The notes under the pieces: generated by a model
Told to the model about the DNA's origin: nothing
What the model saw: the letters and a program-made list of their open reading frames with translations, nothing else
The model's database searches: none
Origin: Halonotius pteroides
GTDB taxonomy: Archaea; Halobacteriota; Halobacteria; Halobacteriales; Haloferacaceae
DNA length: 64,000 nucleotides
Assembly (NCBI RefSeq): GCF_003605635.1
Contig: NZ_QMDW01000003.1
Span: 1-64,000 of the forward strand
Reading direction: 5' to 3'
In this document: positions 35,958 to 43,734 of the stretch, one piece after another
How positions within the stretch are numbered: position 1 is the first letter of the stretch
Layout: every line of letters starts with the position of its first letter
Made by a program: the position numbers and the translations under genes

Positions 35958-36689
35958 ATGCGAACTCCGACAAGCGGTTTTGCTGATGAGTTGGGTCAGC
36001 GTGACGGTGACAACAGCAACGTCTTCGGCCCGGAACTCGGCGAGTTCAGTGGTGAGGGCCACCAGAGCGGAACTGACGCCGACGACGCCGGCATGAAAAC
36101 AGGGACGACAACGGTCGGCCTCAAAACTGACGAGGGTGTCGTACTCGCCACGGACATGCGAGCGAGCCTGGGCAACATGGTCTCCAGCAAGGACGTCCAA
36201 AAGGTCGAGGAGATCCACCCGACGGGCGCGCTCACGATCGCGGGCTCGGTCTCAGCGGCCCAGAACCTGATCAGCTCGCTGCAGGCCGAGGTGCGGCTCT
36301 ATGAGGCCCGCCGCGGCGAGGATATGAGCATGCAGGCGCTGTCGACGCTGACCGGGAACTTCCTCCGCTCGGGGGCGTTCCTCATCGTGAGTCCGATCCT
36401 TGGCGGCGTCGACGACGAGGGCAGCCACATCTACTCCATTGACGCCCTCGGCGGGACGACCGAAGAGGAGTACACGGTTACCGGCTCCGGCAGCCAGTTC
36501 GCCCTCGGTGTGCTCGAACAGCACTACGAGGACGACCTCTCGCTGGATGAGGCCGAGGAAGTCGCCGCCCGGGCGATCAAGAGCGCGGTCGAGCGCGATC
36601 TGGCCTCCGGCAACGGTATCAACGTCGCCGTGGTCACCGAGGACGGCGTCGATGTCAGCAAGTACAAAGATATCGACCAACTGCTCTAA
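35958..36689 (+). CDS. psmB: 20S proteasome beta subunit
   Basis: Catalytic subunit of the archaeal proteasome. The 243-residue precursor has a ~49-residue propeptide ending MKTG, and autocleavage would expose Thr50 (TTTVGLKTDEGVVLATDMRA). The catalytic Lys follows in the core (Lys near EEIHPTGALTIAG region is the family pattern), and GSGSQFALGVLEQHY is conserved. Start ATG at 35958 with AT-rich AATAAGAAATA just upstream. Divergent from the broken cupin gene. Confidence 0.95.
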   Translation: MRTPTSGFADELGQRDGDNSNVFGPELGEFSGEGHQSGTDADDAGMKTGTTTVGLKTDEGVVLATDMRASLGNMVSSKDVQKVEEIHPTGALTIAGSVSAAQNLISSLQAEVRLYEARRGEDMSMQALSTLTGNFLRSGAFLIVSPILGGVDDEGSHIYSIDALGGTTEEEYTVTGSGSQFALGVLEQHYEDDLSLDEAEEVAARAIKSAVERDLASGNGINVAVVTEDGVDVSKYKDIDQLL

Positions 36690-36778
36690 GCGACGCCTTC
36701 GATCCTGATTCTGCAGTTGGGTTTTCCGGACGACTCAGTGCCATCGGTTTCAGTTGCAACCGCGAGCAGTGCAACCGT

Positions 36779-36949
36779 GTGTTGCTGATCGTGATCAATA
36801 TTACCGTTGCCTTCTGGTTCACCGGCGACACCGGGCAGGCTCTCAGTATCGGCCTCGTCGCGAACGTCGTCAAAACGGGGACGTACTACGGCTATGAACG
36901 GCTCTGGGATCGGATCTCATGGGGCGTCAATCCGAAACGCAGTGAGTGA
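36779..36949 (+). CDS. Short DUF2061-like membrane protein
   Basis: A 56-residue frame from a GTG: hydrophobic VLLIVINITVAFWFTGDTG, then SIGLVANVVKTGTYYGYERL and WDRISWGVN. The K-x-x-x-YYxxERxWxxIxWG pattern is that of DUF2061, a two-helix membrane family. The usual N-terminal R-x-x-x-K-x-x-x-WR segment is missing; the same frame is open upstream into psmB but has no ATG or recognisable sequence. It could be a short variant or a 5'-truncated gene. Confidence 0.55.
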   Translation: MLLIVINITVAFWFTGDTGQALSIGLVANVVKTGTYYGYERLWDRISWGVNPKRSE

Positions 36950-37233
36950 GGAGCCGTGTCAGGGCCTACACTACCGACACGCCCGACTGCCCACTTTTGA
37001 TCGCGCTGTCACACGCTGGCTGTGGTAGAGATCTCTTGATCGTGTTCCTTGCCCTGTCTTAGCAGACTAAACCATTCCACTCGATGGGACTGTCTGGTAT
37101 AGCCATCGATGTTCGTTGCTATGCGGTAATCAGCGCCGTGAACCGCCTCGGAACGTCGTCTATAGCCGACCGACCGGCATGTGAGGTGGCGAGTCCGGGC
37201 GCTCAACTAACGCATGTTGGTAGTTGTCACTGA
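36950..37233. other. Gene-free interval, possible eroded coding remnant
   Basis: About 280 nt between DUF2061 and the GCS2-type gene with no convincing gene. A minus-strand frame (37009-37206, 65 residues) containing ADYRIATNIDGYTRQSHRVE has locally protein-like composition but no recognised family and no promoter. An AT-rich box is absent. It may be remnant sequence; I see no terminal repeats. Confidence 0.3.
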
Positions 37234-38766
37234 TCACCAATCGCGGAAGTCGCCGTCGATCAGCGTCCGAGATTGGTGTTCGACATACGCCCGCTGCATC
37301 CCGTGAACCGCCTCATCGAACGCCGCACCCTCGTTGAGCCGCTGTCGCACCTGTTCGCGTTTCCAGCCGGCGGGCGTCAGTTCGTTGTCGACGCGCCACA
37401 GCAGCGGTTGGAGGTAGGCATCGACCGCCCCGTCGTCGAGGCCGACCGCGCGCAGCCCCTCGGCAGCATGATCCAAGAGGTCGGTGATCGCGGCGGTGCT
37501 GTCGCTCGTTTCGGTGCCATCGGCGAGGATCCACTCGATGTCGGCTTCAAGCCCGTTGCGCATCGCGGCGTAGAAATTGTCGCGGGCGGCGTCCCACGGA
37601 AGATCGCCGACCGGGTGCTCGGTGCGGGTGAGGCCCTCCATCGCGCCGGCAAACGCGACTGTTAGCGCCATCGAATCTCGGACGGTCGGCTGAGCGGGCA
37701 GGGGCCGGAACTCGATTCTGGCGTTGGCCGCCGATCGGGAGGGGCCGCCGAACACCGGTCGCACCCACCGCCAGAAGGTGCCGTGCTTGCGGCGAAGTGT
37801 GGCAAAGTTGTCGTGGAAGCGGTCGCTGCGGTCGACATCCATCGGGACGATCACCTCGTCGTCGACGACGCGGCGAATCGCCGTCTCAAGGGTGTCGATA
37901 TCCTCGGGGAAGACCACCTTGTCGGTCTCGGTGGCGGTGTTGAGCACCGACTCGAAGACGGCGATCCGGTTTTCGTGCCAGCCCTCCGCGAGGATCGTCT
38001 CGGGGTCGATGCCGTCCTCATAGAGATCCGGCGGGAAGAACGGCGCGTTGACGCCGAGGGCGAGCAGCGGGCCGGCGAGTCGGAGCGCGTAGCTGAAACA
38101 TCGCGGGAGATCCATCGCCTGCTGCATCTGGTAGTGTGGCTGAATGGAGGTGATCAGGCTCTCGGGCATCAGCGTCTCGGCGGCGATATCGACATGGGGA
38201 GCCTCAACGCGGAACGTGTCCGCGAGATTCCCGTTGGCCATCGCGTGGTACCGGACGGCGTCGGTCATGTTGGTGGCGATCCGGACGCCGTCGTCGTTGA
38301 CGCTGTCGGTGAGATACTCGCGGGCGGTTTCACCGGTCGGTGGGATCGTCCACAGCCCGTCGCTGACCAGCCGCAGACCTTCGGGGGCCGTACAGTCGAG
38401 GGCGGCCGTGAGCTGGCTGCGAACCTCCGATTCGATGGCGCGAACGCCGTCAGCGTTGAACGGCTGGGGGGTGGCGGTCATCTCGGCGTTGTGCAAGCCG
38501 AGTTCCTTCTCGAAGCCGATCAACTCCAGCAGGCGGCGCGGGACACGTGCCAGCCCGTAGGCCCCGTCGTCGCCGGGATTCCAGCGGTTTTCCGAGACGG
38601 CGTAAAACTCGTATTCGAGGCCGAGAATCGACTGGTGGTTGTCGAAGGTGCCGTCGCTGAGCTCCGATAGCACGAAGTCGGCGTCGGTCGCGGCGTCCGT
38701 CCGGTACGATTCGGGATCGACGGCCAGCACGTCGCGGACGGCGGCGGCCAACGAGGACTCTGTCAT
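37234..38766 (-). CDS. GCS2-type glutamate-cysteine ligase family protein
   Basis: A 510-residue member of the GCS2 (YbdK-like) fold. LGLEYEFYAVSENRWNPGDD (about residues 50-68) is the ATP/Mg-binding acidic motif, and RIEFRPLPAQPTVRDSMAL near residue 355 is the conserved Arg-rich strand. Haloarchaea make gamma-glutamylcysteine as their main thiol, but their GshA is usually about 360 residues, so this longer paralogue may use another amine. The ATG at 38766 removes 12 unconserved residues of the longer frame. Substrate unknown. Confidence 0.75.
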   Translation of the reverse strand: MTESSLAAAVRDVLAVDPESYRTDAATDADFVLSELSDGTFDNHQSILGLEYEFYAVSENRWNPGDDGAYGLARVPRRLLELIGFEKELGLHNAEMTATPQPFNADGVRAIESEVRSQLTAALDCTAPEGLRLVSDGLWTIPPTGETAREYLTDSVNDDGVRIATNMTDAVRYHAMANGNLADTFRVEAPHVDIAAETLMPESLITSIQPHYQMQQAMDLPRCFSYALRLAGPLLALGVNAPFFPPDLYEDGIDPETILAEGWHENRIAVFESVLNTATETDKVVFPEDIDTLETAIRRVVDDEVIVPMDVDRSDRFHDNFATLRRKHGTFWRWVRPVFGGPSRSAANARIEFRPLPAQPTVRDSMALTVAFAGAMEGLTRTEHPVGDLPWDAARDNFYAAMRNGLEADIEWILADGTETSDSTAAITDLLDHAAEGLRAVGLDDGAVDAYLQPLLWRVDNELTPAGWKREQVRQRLNEGAAFDEAVHGMQRAYVEHQSRTLIDGDFRDW

Positions 38767-38869
38767 CGGGCGGGTGTGTGTGTTCAAGCCTCTTGAAGCC
38801 ACCTAGCTCGGATGGAGCTATCGCCACTGTTTGTGGTGTTCCCAGCGGTCGCTAACACCGTTGTCGGTC

Positions 38870-39016
38870 ATGGCGGTCGCTGGTCTGATCGTCATGGGTT
38901 TTATTATCGGCCCGCCTGAGTTAGTTCCGCTGGCCCGCCGGAGTCACCACCGGCTGCGCGCGTGGGTATGGGAGCACGGCCCCGACGGCGGCGACATGCT
39001 TCGCTCCGGGCATTGA
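38870..39016 (+). CDS. Possible tiny membrane protein
   Basis: A 48-residue frame: MAVAGLIVMGFIIGPPELVP (hydrophobic N-terminus), then an Arg/His-rich segment and an acidic end. It lies in the gap between two other genes and has no clear TATA box. It resembles other haloarchaeal mini-proteins but could be chance. Confidence 0.3.
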   Translation: MAVAGLIVMGFIIGPPELVPLARRSHHRLRAWVWEHGPDGGDMLRSGH

Positions 39017-39116
39017 TCGTATCGGTGACATACTATACATTCTGTGCCACACAAGATACCCGAAGCTGACGACGCACCGGCAAAGAATGAATCCCACAGC
39101 AACAGTACGTCACACC

Positions 39117-39422
39117 ATGTCGCGGCAGGTGAACATCGTCGTCGCCGGTGACGGGTCGGAGATTCACGACGAGCCCCACATTCGAGACCGGCGAATCACC
39201 ATGCGCTACATTCACGTGCTGGTTGAGGAGCGCGGGCTCGACGCGCAGACGGTTGCCGAGCGGTTCGATCTCACTGCCGCAGCGGTCTACCACGCCCTGG
39301 CGTACTATCACGACCATCCCGAGGAGATGCGGGCGGTCGAAGAAGCCCGTCGAGAGCGGCACGACGCCGCAGCGGACGACCCGAGAATCGTTACCGGGCC
39401 CGAGGATCTGCCGGACTCGTAG
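39117..39422 (+). CDS. DUF433 family protein (antitoxin-like)
   Basis: A 101-residue protein. GSEIHDEPHIRDRRITMRYI followed by VLVEERGLDAQTVAERFDL and a short helix-turn-helix-like AAVYHALAYYHDHPEEM is the DUF433 pattern, a VapB-type antitoxin-like DNA-binding family. ATG at 39117 aligns with the family start; an earlier ATG at 39087 exists. No PIN or RNase toxin adjoins it, so it is a solitary copy. Confidence 0.8.
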   Translation: MSRQVNIVVAGDGSEIHDEPHIRDRRITMRYIHVLVEERGLDAQTVAERFDLTAAAVYHALAYYHDHPEEMRAVEEARRERHDAAADDPRIVTGPEDLPDS

Positions 39423-39450
39423 GCATGCAGGTGTCGTTGCTGTCGGAGAA

Positions 39451-39466
39451 ACGACATGTTTTATAC
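39451..39466 (+). promoter_or_regulatory. Promoter of the lipobox gene
   Basis: GAGAAACGACATGTTTTATAC (from about 39447) has the same purine-rich GAAACG and TTTTATAC words as the archaellin promoter. TTTTATAC starts 78 nt before the ATG at 39537, against 77 nt for the archaellin. This implies a leader of about 50 nt in both. Confidence 0.45.
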
Positions 39467-39536
39467 AGAGATCTGCTTGGAATTTTCAACCAAGAATCAT
39501 ATTTTTAGGTTAGCAGACAATTGATCACATGTAACT

Positions 39537-40124
39537 ATGCTCACAAGACGAAAGCTGGTATCAGGTCTAACTGTGATTTCTCTTGTAGGTGTATCAGGCT
39601 GTACCCAAAACCAAGCGACACAGACGAGTACCGAAACAACTGCAACGACTGGTGCCAAAAGTACAACAACGGAAACGGATGAAGTAACAGCTGAAATCGA
39701 AAGGGGTGTTGAAATAAAGGGTCTAGTAGGAGCAGTCAACAATGATGGTGATAAAATACAAAATCTCGAAATAAAACTCGGGTTGGTATCGGGGTCTGAA
39801 CCTGTTAACCTATCCGAATTGATCTATACTATAGGATTACCTGAGGAATCGGTACTGATAAATGGCAATCCAGGCCAGACGGACGGACTGGATGTTCGTT
39901 GGGTAGAGGGCTTAGAACAAGATCCAATAGTTTTGAGCGACACAGAAGATCTGGTAGTAATTAATCTCGAATTATCAAACATAAGCCAAGTAGAACCTAT
40001 AAAAACCGATGTTAGTTTCACAATCTCTATCGATGTTCCAAACGGTAGTCTCTTCAAGGCCGCATTTCTCACGCCAAAGCAGGAAAAATTGGAAAAATCA
40101 GGAGAATACGTGTTTCATAATTAA
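39537..40124 (+). CDS. Lipobox protein with archaellin-like globular domain
   Basis: A 195-residue exported protein. Signal: MLTRRKLVSGLTVISLVGVS then the lipobox Cys (VSGC, about residue 22), with a TRRK twin-Arg-like start, so probably a Tat lipoprotein. A Thr-rich spacer follows. The body aligns with the archaellin of this window without large gaps. LEIKLGLVSGSEPVN and ELIYTI match [15 protein letters not shown] and TSYTI; VINLELSNISQVEPI and SFTISIDVPNG match [15 protein letters not shown] and [11 protein letters not shown]. The ends are GEYVFHN and GSYVLR. The class III signal and assembly helix are absent. The gene is much more AT-rich than its neighbours. Confidence 0.8.
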   Translation: MLTRRKLVSGLTVISLVGVSGCTQNQATQTSTETTATTGAKSTTTETDEVTAEIERGVEIKGLVGAVNNDGDKIQNLEIKLGLVSGSEPVNLSELIYTIGLPEESVLINGNPGQTDGLDVRWVEGLEQDPIVLSDTEDLVVINLELSNISQVEPIKTDVSFTISIDVPNGSLFKAAFLTPKQEKLEKSGEYVFHN

Positions 40125-40163
40125 ATCACCAATCAATTGTCATTCGATATTTATATCAGTGCT

Positions 40164-41453
40164 ATGTGTCCCGCAGAAGATCGACTCTTACACCCAACTC
40201 GGCGTCGAATCCTTCAGACAACAGGTGGCCTCACTGCACTGGGCGTCCTTGGAAACAGTGCATCATTGCCTGTCACTGCCGATCCCGGAACCGAGCAGTG
40301 GGCCTTCGAAACCAGTAATATTCGTTCGTCGCCGACAGTCGTAGATGGGACAGTTTTTGTCGGGAGTACCGACGACCACCTGTACGCCGTAGATGCGGCA
40401 ACGGGCGAGCAAGAGTGGGCCTTCGAGACCGACCGCTGGCAATCTGTCAACGCATCACCGACAGTGGTGGATGGAACAGTCTTCGTTGGGAGTCACGACC
40501 ACCATCTGTATGCAGTAGATGCGACAACGGGGGAAAAACAGTGGGCCGTCGAAACAGGTGATAAGCTTGGCTCGTCACCGACAGTCGTGGATGGGACAGT
40601 CTTTGTTGGGAGTTGGGACACCAATCTGTACGCGATAGATGCAGCAACGGGCGACCAGGAGTGGACCTTCGAAACCGACGATTGGATACAATCGTCGCCA
40701 ACAGTGGTAGATGGGACAGTTTTTGTTGGGGGTGGAGACAACTACCTGCACGCGGTAGATGCGACAACTGGTGAGCAAGAGTGGGTCTTCGAGACCGGCG
40801 ACTCGGTTTTCTCGTCACCGACAGTCGTCAATGGGACAGTCTTTGTCGGGAGTATCGATACCAATCTGTATGCAGTAGATGCGGCAACAGGCGATCAGGA
40901 GTGGATCTTTGAAACCGCCGACTCGGTTCTCTCCTCGCCGACAGTAGTAGATGGGACAGTTTTTGTTGGGAGTAATGACCACCATCTGTATGCGGTAAAT
41001 GCGAAAAAGGGCGATGAACAGTGGGCCGTCGAAACCGGAGAAGCGATTTACTCGTCGCCGACAGTGGCGGATGGGACGGTCTTTGTTGGGAGCATAGACA
41101 ATAATTTGTACGCGCTATCTGCGGAAACAGGCGAGGAACAGTGGGTCGTCGAAACTGGAAGTGCGGTTTTCTCGTCGCCGACGGTGGTAGATGGAACCGT
41201 CTTCGTCGGGAGTGCCGACGACAATCTCTATGTCCTTGACGCAGGTGTTGAGGGTTCGACCGAAGGCTCACGAGTACACTTGGGGACGCCCGGCCATCAC
41301 GGAGACTGGCAGTATGCGGATCAATCGACTACATATCGTGCTGAGTCGGAAGGTACTGATTCAGTTCCAGGGTTTGGAGTCGGGAGCGGAATCACCGCAA
41401 TCGGAGCGACAGGCTACCTGTTGAAGCGTTGTCTTAAACACGATTCTGAGTAA
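40164..41453 (+). CDS. Exported eight-repeat PQQ-type beta-propeller with PGF-CTERM-like tail
   Basis: About 429 residues. The N-terminus has a twin-arginine-like signal (TRRRILQTTGGLTALGVLG). Eight repeats of about 40 residues follow, each with SSPTVVDGTVFVG, a NLYAVDAATG-like strand and QEWxFET, as in BamB/PQQ propellers, enough for a closed eight-bladed ring. The C-terminus, VPGFGVGSGITAIG then a hydrophobic stretch and KRCLKHDSE, looks like a PGF-CTERM sorting signal for archaeosortase. No PQQ-dependent catalytic residues are evident, so it is probably a binding or scaffold protein. Start chosen at 40164; TATTTATATC at 40148-40157 is too close to serve it, so it may be read with the lipobox gene. 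Confidence 0.8.
   Translation: MCPAEDRLLHPTRRRILQTTGGLTALGVLGNSASLPVTADPGTEQWAFETSNIRSSPTVVDGTVFVGSTDDHLYAVDAATGEQEWAFETDRWQSVNASPTVVDGTVFVGSHDHHLYAVDATTGEKQWAVETGDKLGSSPTVVDGTVFVGSWDTNLYAIDAATGDQEWTFETDDWIQSSPTVVDGTVFVGGGDNYLHAVDATTGEQEWVFETGDSVFSSPTVVNGTVFVGSIDTNLYAVDAATGDQEWIFETADSVLSSPTVVDGTVFVGSNDHHLYAVNAKKGDEQWAVETGEAIYSSPTVADGTVFVGSIDNNLYALSAETGEEQWVVETGSAVFSSPTVVDGTVFVGSADDNLYVLDAGVEGSTEGSRVHLGTPGHHGDWQYADQSTTYRAESEGTDSVPGFGVGSGITAIGATGYLLKRCLKHDSE
40290..41250 (+). repeat. Eight tandem 120-nt DNA repeats in the propeller gene
   Basis: The core CCGACAGT-GTNGATGGGACAG-TTTTGT(T/C)GGGAGT recurs at about 120-nt spacing, near 40330, 40453, 40574, 40693, 40814, 40934, 41054 and 41174. Similarity is high at DNA level, not only in protein, indicating fairly recent duplication or homogenisation. 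It is not a CRISPR: there are no unique spacers and the unit is coding. Confidence 0.75.
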
Positions 41454-41569
41454 CAGACTTACGCACTGTATCCATTACAAATTGACTCATAAGGTAGCCG
41501 AGCAGTACGCTGTGTCATTGTAGCAGACAAAAGCGAGTCGCTGAAAAACAAAAAGCCGTACGTAGCCGT
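41454..41569 (-). terminator. T-rich end of the metE-like pair
   Basis: Downstream of the minus-strand methionine synthase gene the sequence reads GTACGGCTTTTTGTTTTTC on the minus strand (about 41543-41561), a typical archaeal oligo-T terminator. The rest of this gap between convergent genes holds nothing else recognised. Confidence 0.5.
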
Positions 41570-42643
41570 TTAGTCAGCCGTCGGCACCGGCGCCTCGATA
41601 TCGATCTCGCCGTTATCGAGTTCGGCTTCGACCTGCCGAGTCGCCTCGACCATGTTTGCCATCTTGCCGTAGGCGACATCCCGCGGGAGGAGTTTCAGGC
41701 CGCAGTCGGGGCTGATCGTGAGCCGTTCCGGCGGCACGACCTTCAGACCCTGTTTGATGTTTGCTTTGATCTCGTCGACGGGTTCGACCTCGGCGTTGTG
41801 CACGTCGACAACGCCGAGGGCGAGATCCGGGACAAACTCCGGGTCGGTGAACACGTCGATCTGCTCGTAGTTGCCGTTGCAGAGTTCGAGATCGACCTCG
41901 TCGACCGGGTAGTCGTTGAGTTCGGGGTAGATCCGCGAGTAGTCGCCGTAACAGACGTGCAGGCCGACCCGCACGTCCTCGTCGATCCCGCTGACGATCC
42001 GGTCGAGGGCTTCGCCGACGATGGCGTGGTCGTCCGGCGTCGTCGCGAGGGCGGGCTCGTCGATCTGGATGTATCTCGCGCCGGCGTCGACCAGCTGTTC
42101 GACCTCTGTGTTGACAAGCTCAGCGAGCCCGTAGATGAGCTCCTCCTGTGAGTCGTATGCCTCATTGAACGCCCAGCAGCCGAGGGTGTACGGGCCGGTG
42201 ATCGGCACCTTGACCGGCTTGCTGGCGACGTTGTTCGTGAACTCGAACTCGTCGACGAGCCACGGCTCGTCGTAGCCGACCTCGGCGGAGACGGAGGGTT
42301 TGTCGAAGTAGTTGTGGCCCCAGACCTTGACCGGGCCGTTGAACTCGTAGCCCTCAATCCGCTCGGCGAAGAACTCGACCATCTCGTTGCGCCGAACTTC
42401 GCCGTCGACGACCGTGTCGAGCCCGCAGCGTTCGTGTTCGTTGGTGATAACGCGGGCGGCGTCGTCGTGGGCTTCTTGGAGGTTCTCTTCGTCGAACTTC
42501 GAGTCGGGGTCATCGACGAGGTCGTCAACCCGGTTCAGCCACTTCGGCTTGGCGTAGGAGCCAACGACGGTCGTCAGCAGGAAATGATCGTTGGGGTGGT
42601 CGTCGGGGTGGAACTGCGCGCGGTTGTCGGCGGGGCGGCTCAT
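41570..42643 (-). CDS. Cobalamin-independent methionine synthase, C-terminal-type protein
   Basis: A 357-residue MetE-like protein that would transfer a methyl group to homocysteine. It carries the zinc ligands of the UROD/MetE barrel: LHVCYGDYSRIYP (His-x-Cys), a Glu in the DVHNAEVEPVDEI strand and a Cys in ISPDCGLKLLP. PITGPYTLGCWAFNEAYDSQ is the conserved substrate loop. It is the second gene of a pair; its ATG overlaps the stop of the upstream paralogue by four bases. Haloarchaea usually have such a two-gene arrangement. Confidence 0.9.
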   Translation of the reverse strand: MSRPADNRAQFHPDDHPNDHFLLTTVVGSYAKPKWLNRVDDLVDDPDSKFDEENLQEAHDDAARVITNEHERCGLDTVVDGEVRRNEMVEFFAERIEGYEFNGPVKVWGHNYFDKPSVSAEVGYDEPWLVDEFEFTNNVASKPVKVPITGPYTLGCWAFNEAYDSQEELIYGLAELVNTEVEQLVDAGARYIQIDEPALATTPDDHAIVGEALDRIVSGIDEDVRVGLHVCYGDYSRIYPELNDYPVDEVDLELCNGNYEQIDVFTDPEFVPDLALGVVDVHNAEVEPVDEIKANIKQGLKVVPPERLTISPDCGLKLLPRDVAYGKMANMVEATRQVEAELDNGEIDIEAPVPTAD

Positions 42644-43659
42644 GCCGTCACCTCCTCGGCGTCAACATTACCGGCTGCAGCAGCAATCGCCTCCAGCTTG
42701 GCGCGGTGTTTGTTCACCGGCAGGTAGAACGGCTCCGTGTTCGTCGACAGATAGAGCCGGTCGAACTCCTGGACCGGGATCTGATCCTCGAACCACTCGA
42801 CGCGCTCGGTGAGCGTGTCGGCGGACTCAACGAGGGTGTTCTGGCCGTCGGCGATCCCGAGGGCGGCGGCGTCCTTCGTACCGAACTCGGTGATGTTCGA
42901 CAGCGTCTCCTCGCGGTCGCCCGCGACGAGGTCGAAGCCGAGTGCCTCGACATCGGCGTCCATCAGGTGCGCGTAGGTCGTCTCATCGAGCGCGCCGAAG
43001 TAGGTGTGGACGACCACATCGGCGTCAGTCTCGCTTGCGACGGTGTCGACGGCGTCGGCGAGTCGCTCGACGCGATCCTCGTTCGGCGGGTTCTCGACCA
43101 GCGAGGGCTCGTGCAGCGTGAGCGTTTTGTGATCCGGGAACGCCTCGACTTCGCCGGCGAGGAACTCGGCGATCGCACCGAAGAACTCGCTGTCGTCGCC
43201 GTAATGTTCGTCGCTGGCGAGATCAAACAGCGAGTACGGGCCCGGGAGGACAGCCTGCAGCGAGTCAGCCGAGTCGTCGACGAGCTTGGCAGCGGTGTCG
43301 AGTTCGTCGGCCACATCACCGGAGAAATCGAGTTCGCCCCGAACCTGCGGATCACGGTAAAAATTGTTATTGTCGTAGTAGCGGACGATCCCGTTGGGAT
43401 CGACGTTGTCGTGGGTCGTCAGCGGATGGGCGAGCATGTCGTCCCACCGGAGCTGGCCCTCGGTAACCCGGTCGAGGCCAGCGGACTGCTGTTCGTCGAT
43501 TACTTCGCGGCGGTACTCGGCGTAGGCACCCGCGATCTCCTCGCCTTCGGTGCCGGAGATCAGATCGTGCTTTTGATACCCTTTAAGACCGGAGAGCTCT
43601 GACTTGGCCGGGTCAGGAAGGGGTAGTAGCCCTGTCGTCGTCGCAACGCGTTCAGTCAT
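42640..43659 (-). CDS. Methionine synthase-like, N-terminal-type protein
   Basis: A 339-residue protein of the MetE/UROD fold that starts the operon. It has TTTGLLPLPDPAKSELSGLK, the DRVTEGQLRWDDMLAHPLTT segment, LPGPYSLFDLASD and VVVHTYFGALDETTYAHLMD. The last lacks the His-x-Cys zinc motif of its partner, so this half probably supports folate or subunit contacts. The start is preceded on the minus strand by AAATATTAAG (43691-43700), a good TATA position. An inverted repeat GATGATTCG / CGAATCATC (43672-43680 with 43731-43739) brackets this promoter. Confidence 0.85.
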   Translation of the reverse strand: MTERVATTTGLLPLPDPAKSELSGLKGYQKHDLISGTEGEEIAGAYAEYRREVIDEQQSAGLDRVTEGQLRWDDMLAHPLTTHDNVDPNGIVRYYDNNNFYRDPQVRGELDFSGDVADELDTAAKLVDDSADSLQAVLPGPYSLFDLASDEHYGDDSEFFGAIAEFLAGEVEAFPDHKTLTLHEPSLVENPPNEDRVERLADAVDTVASETDADVVVHTYFGALDETTYAHLMDADVEALGFDLVAGDREETLSNITEFGTKDAAALGIADGQNTLVESADTLTERVEWFEDQIPVQEFDRLYLSTNTEPFYLPVNKHRAKLEAIAAAAGNVDAEEVTA

Positions 43660-43734
43660 CTGTTTAGCGTTGATGATTCGGCTGCTTAATATTTACTAAG
43701 TCAGAACATGTCTGTGAGTAATTCCACGGGCGAA

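Noticed and set aside
40148-40157. TATTTATATC as promoter of the propeller gene
   Set aside because: Only 7-16 nt before the ATG, too close for an archaeal TATA box serving that start; it could serve a later start, but none is evident.
40290-41250. Regular 120-nt repeats considered as a CRISPR-like array
   Set aside because: Repeats are coding, lie in one frame and contain no unique spacers; they are propeller blades.
42706-43602. 298-residue plus-strand frame opposite the metE-like gene
   Set aside because: No motif or promoter, and the minus-strand MetE-type gene explains the region.
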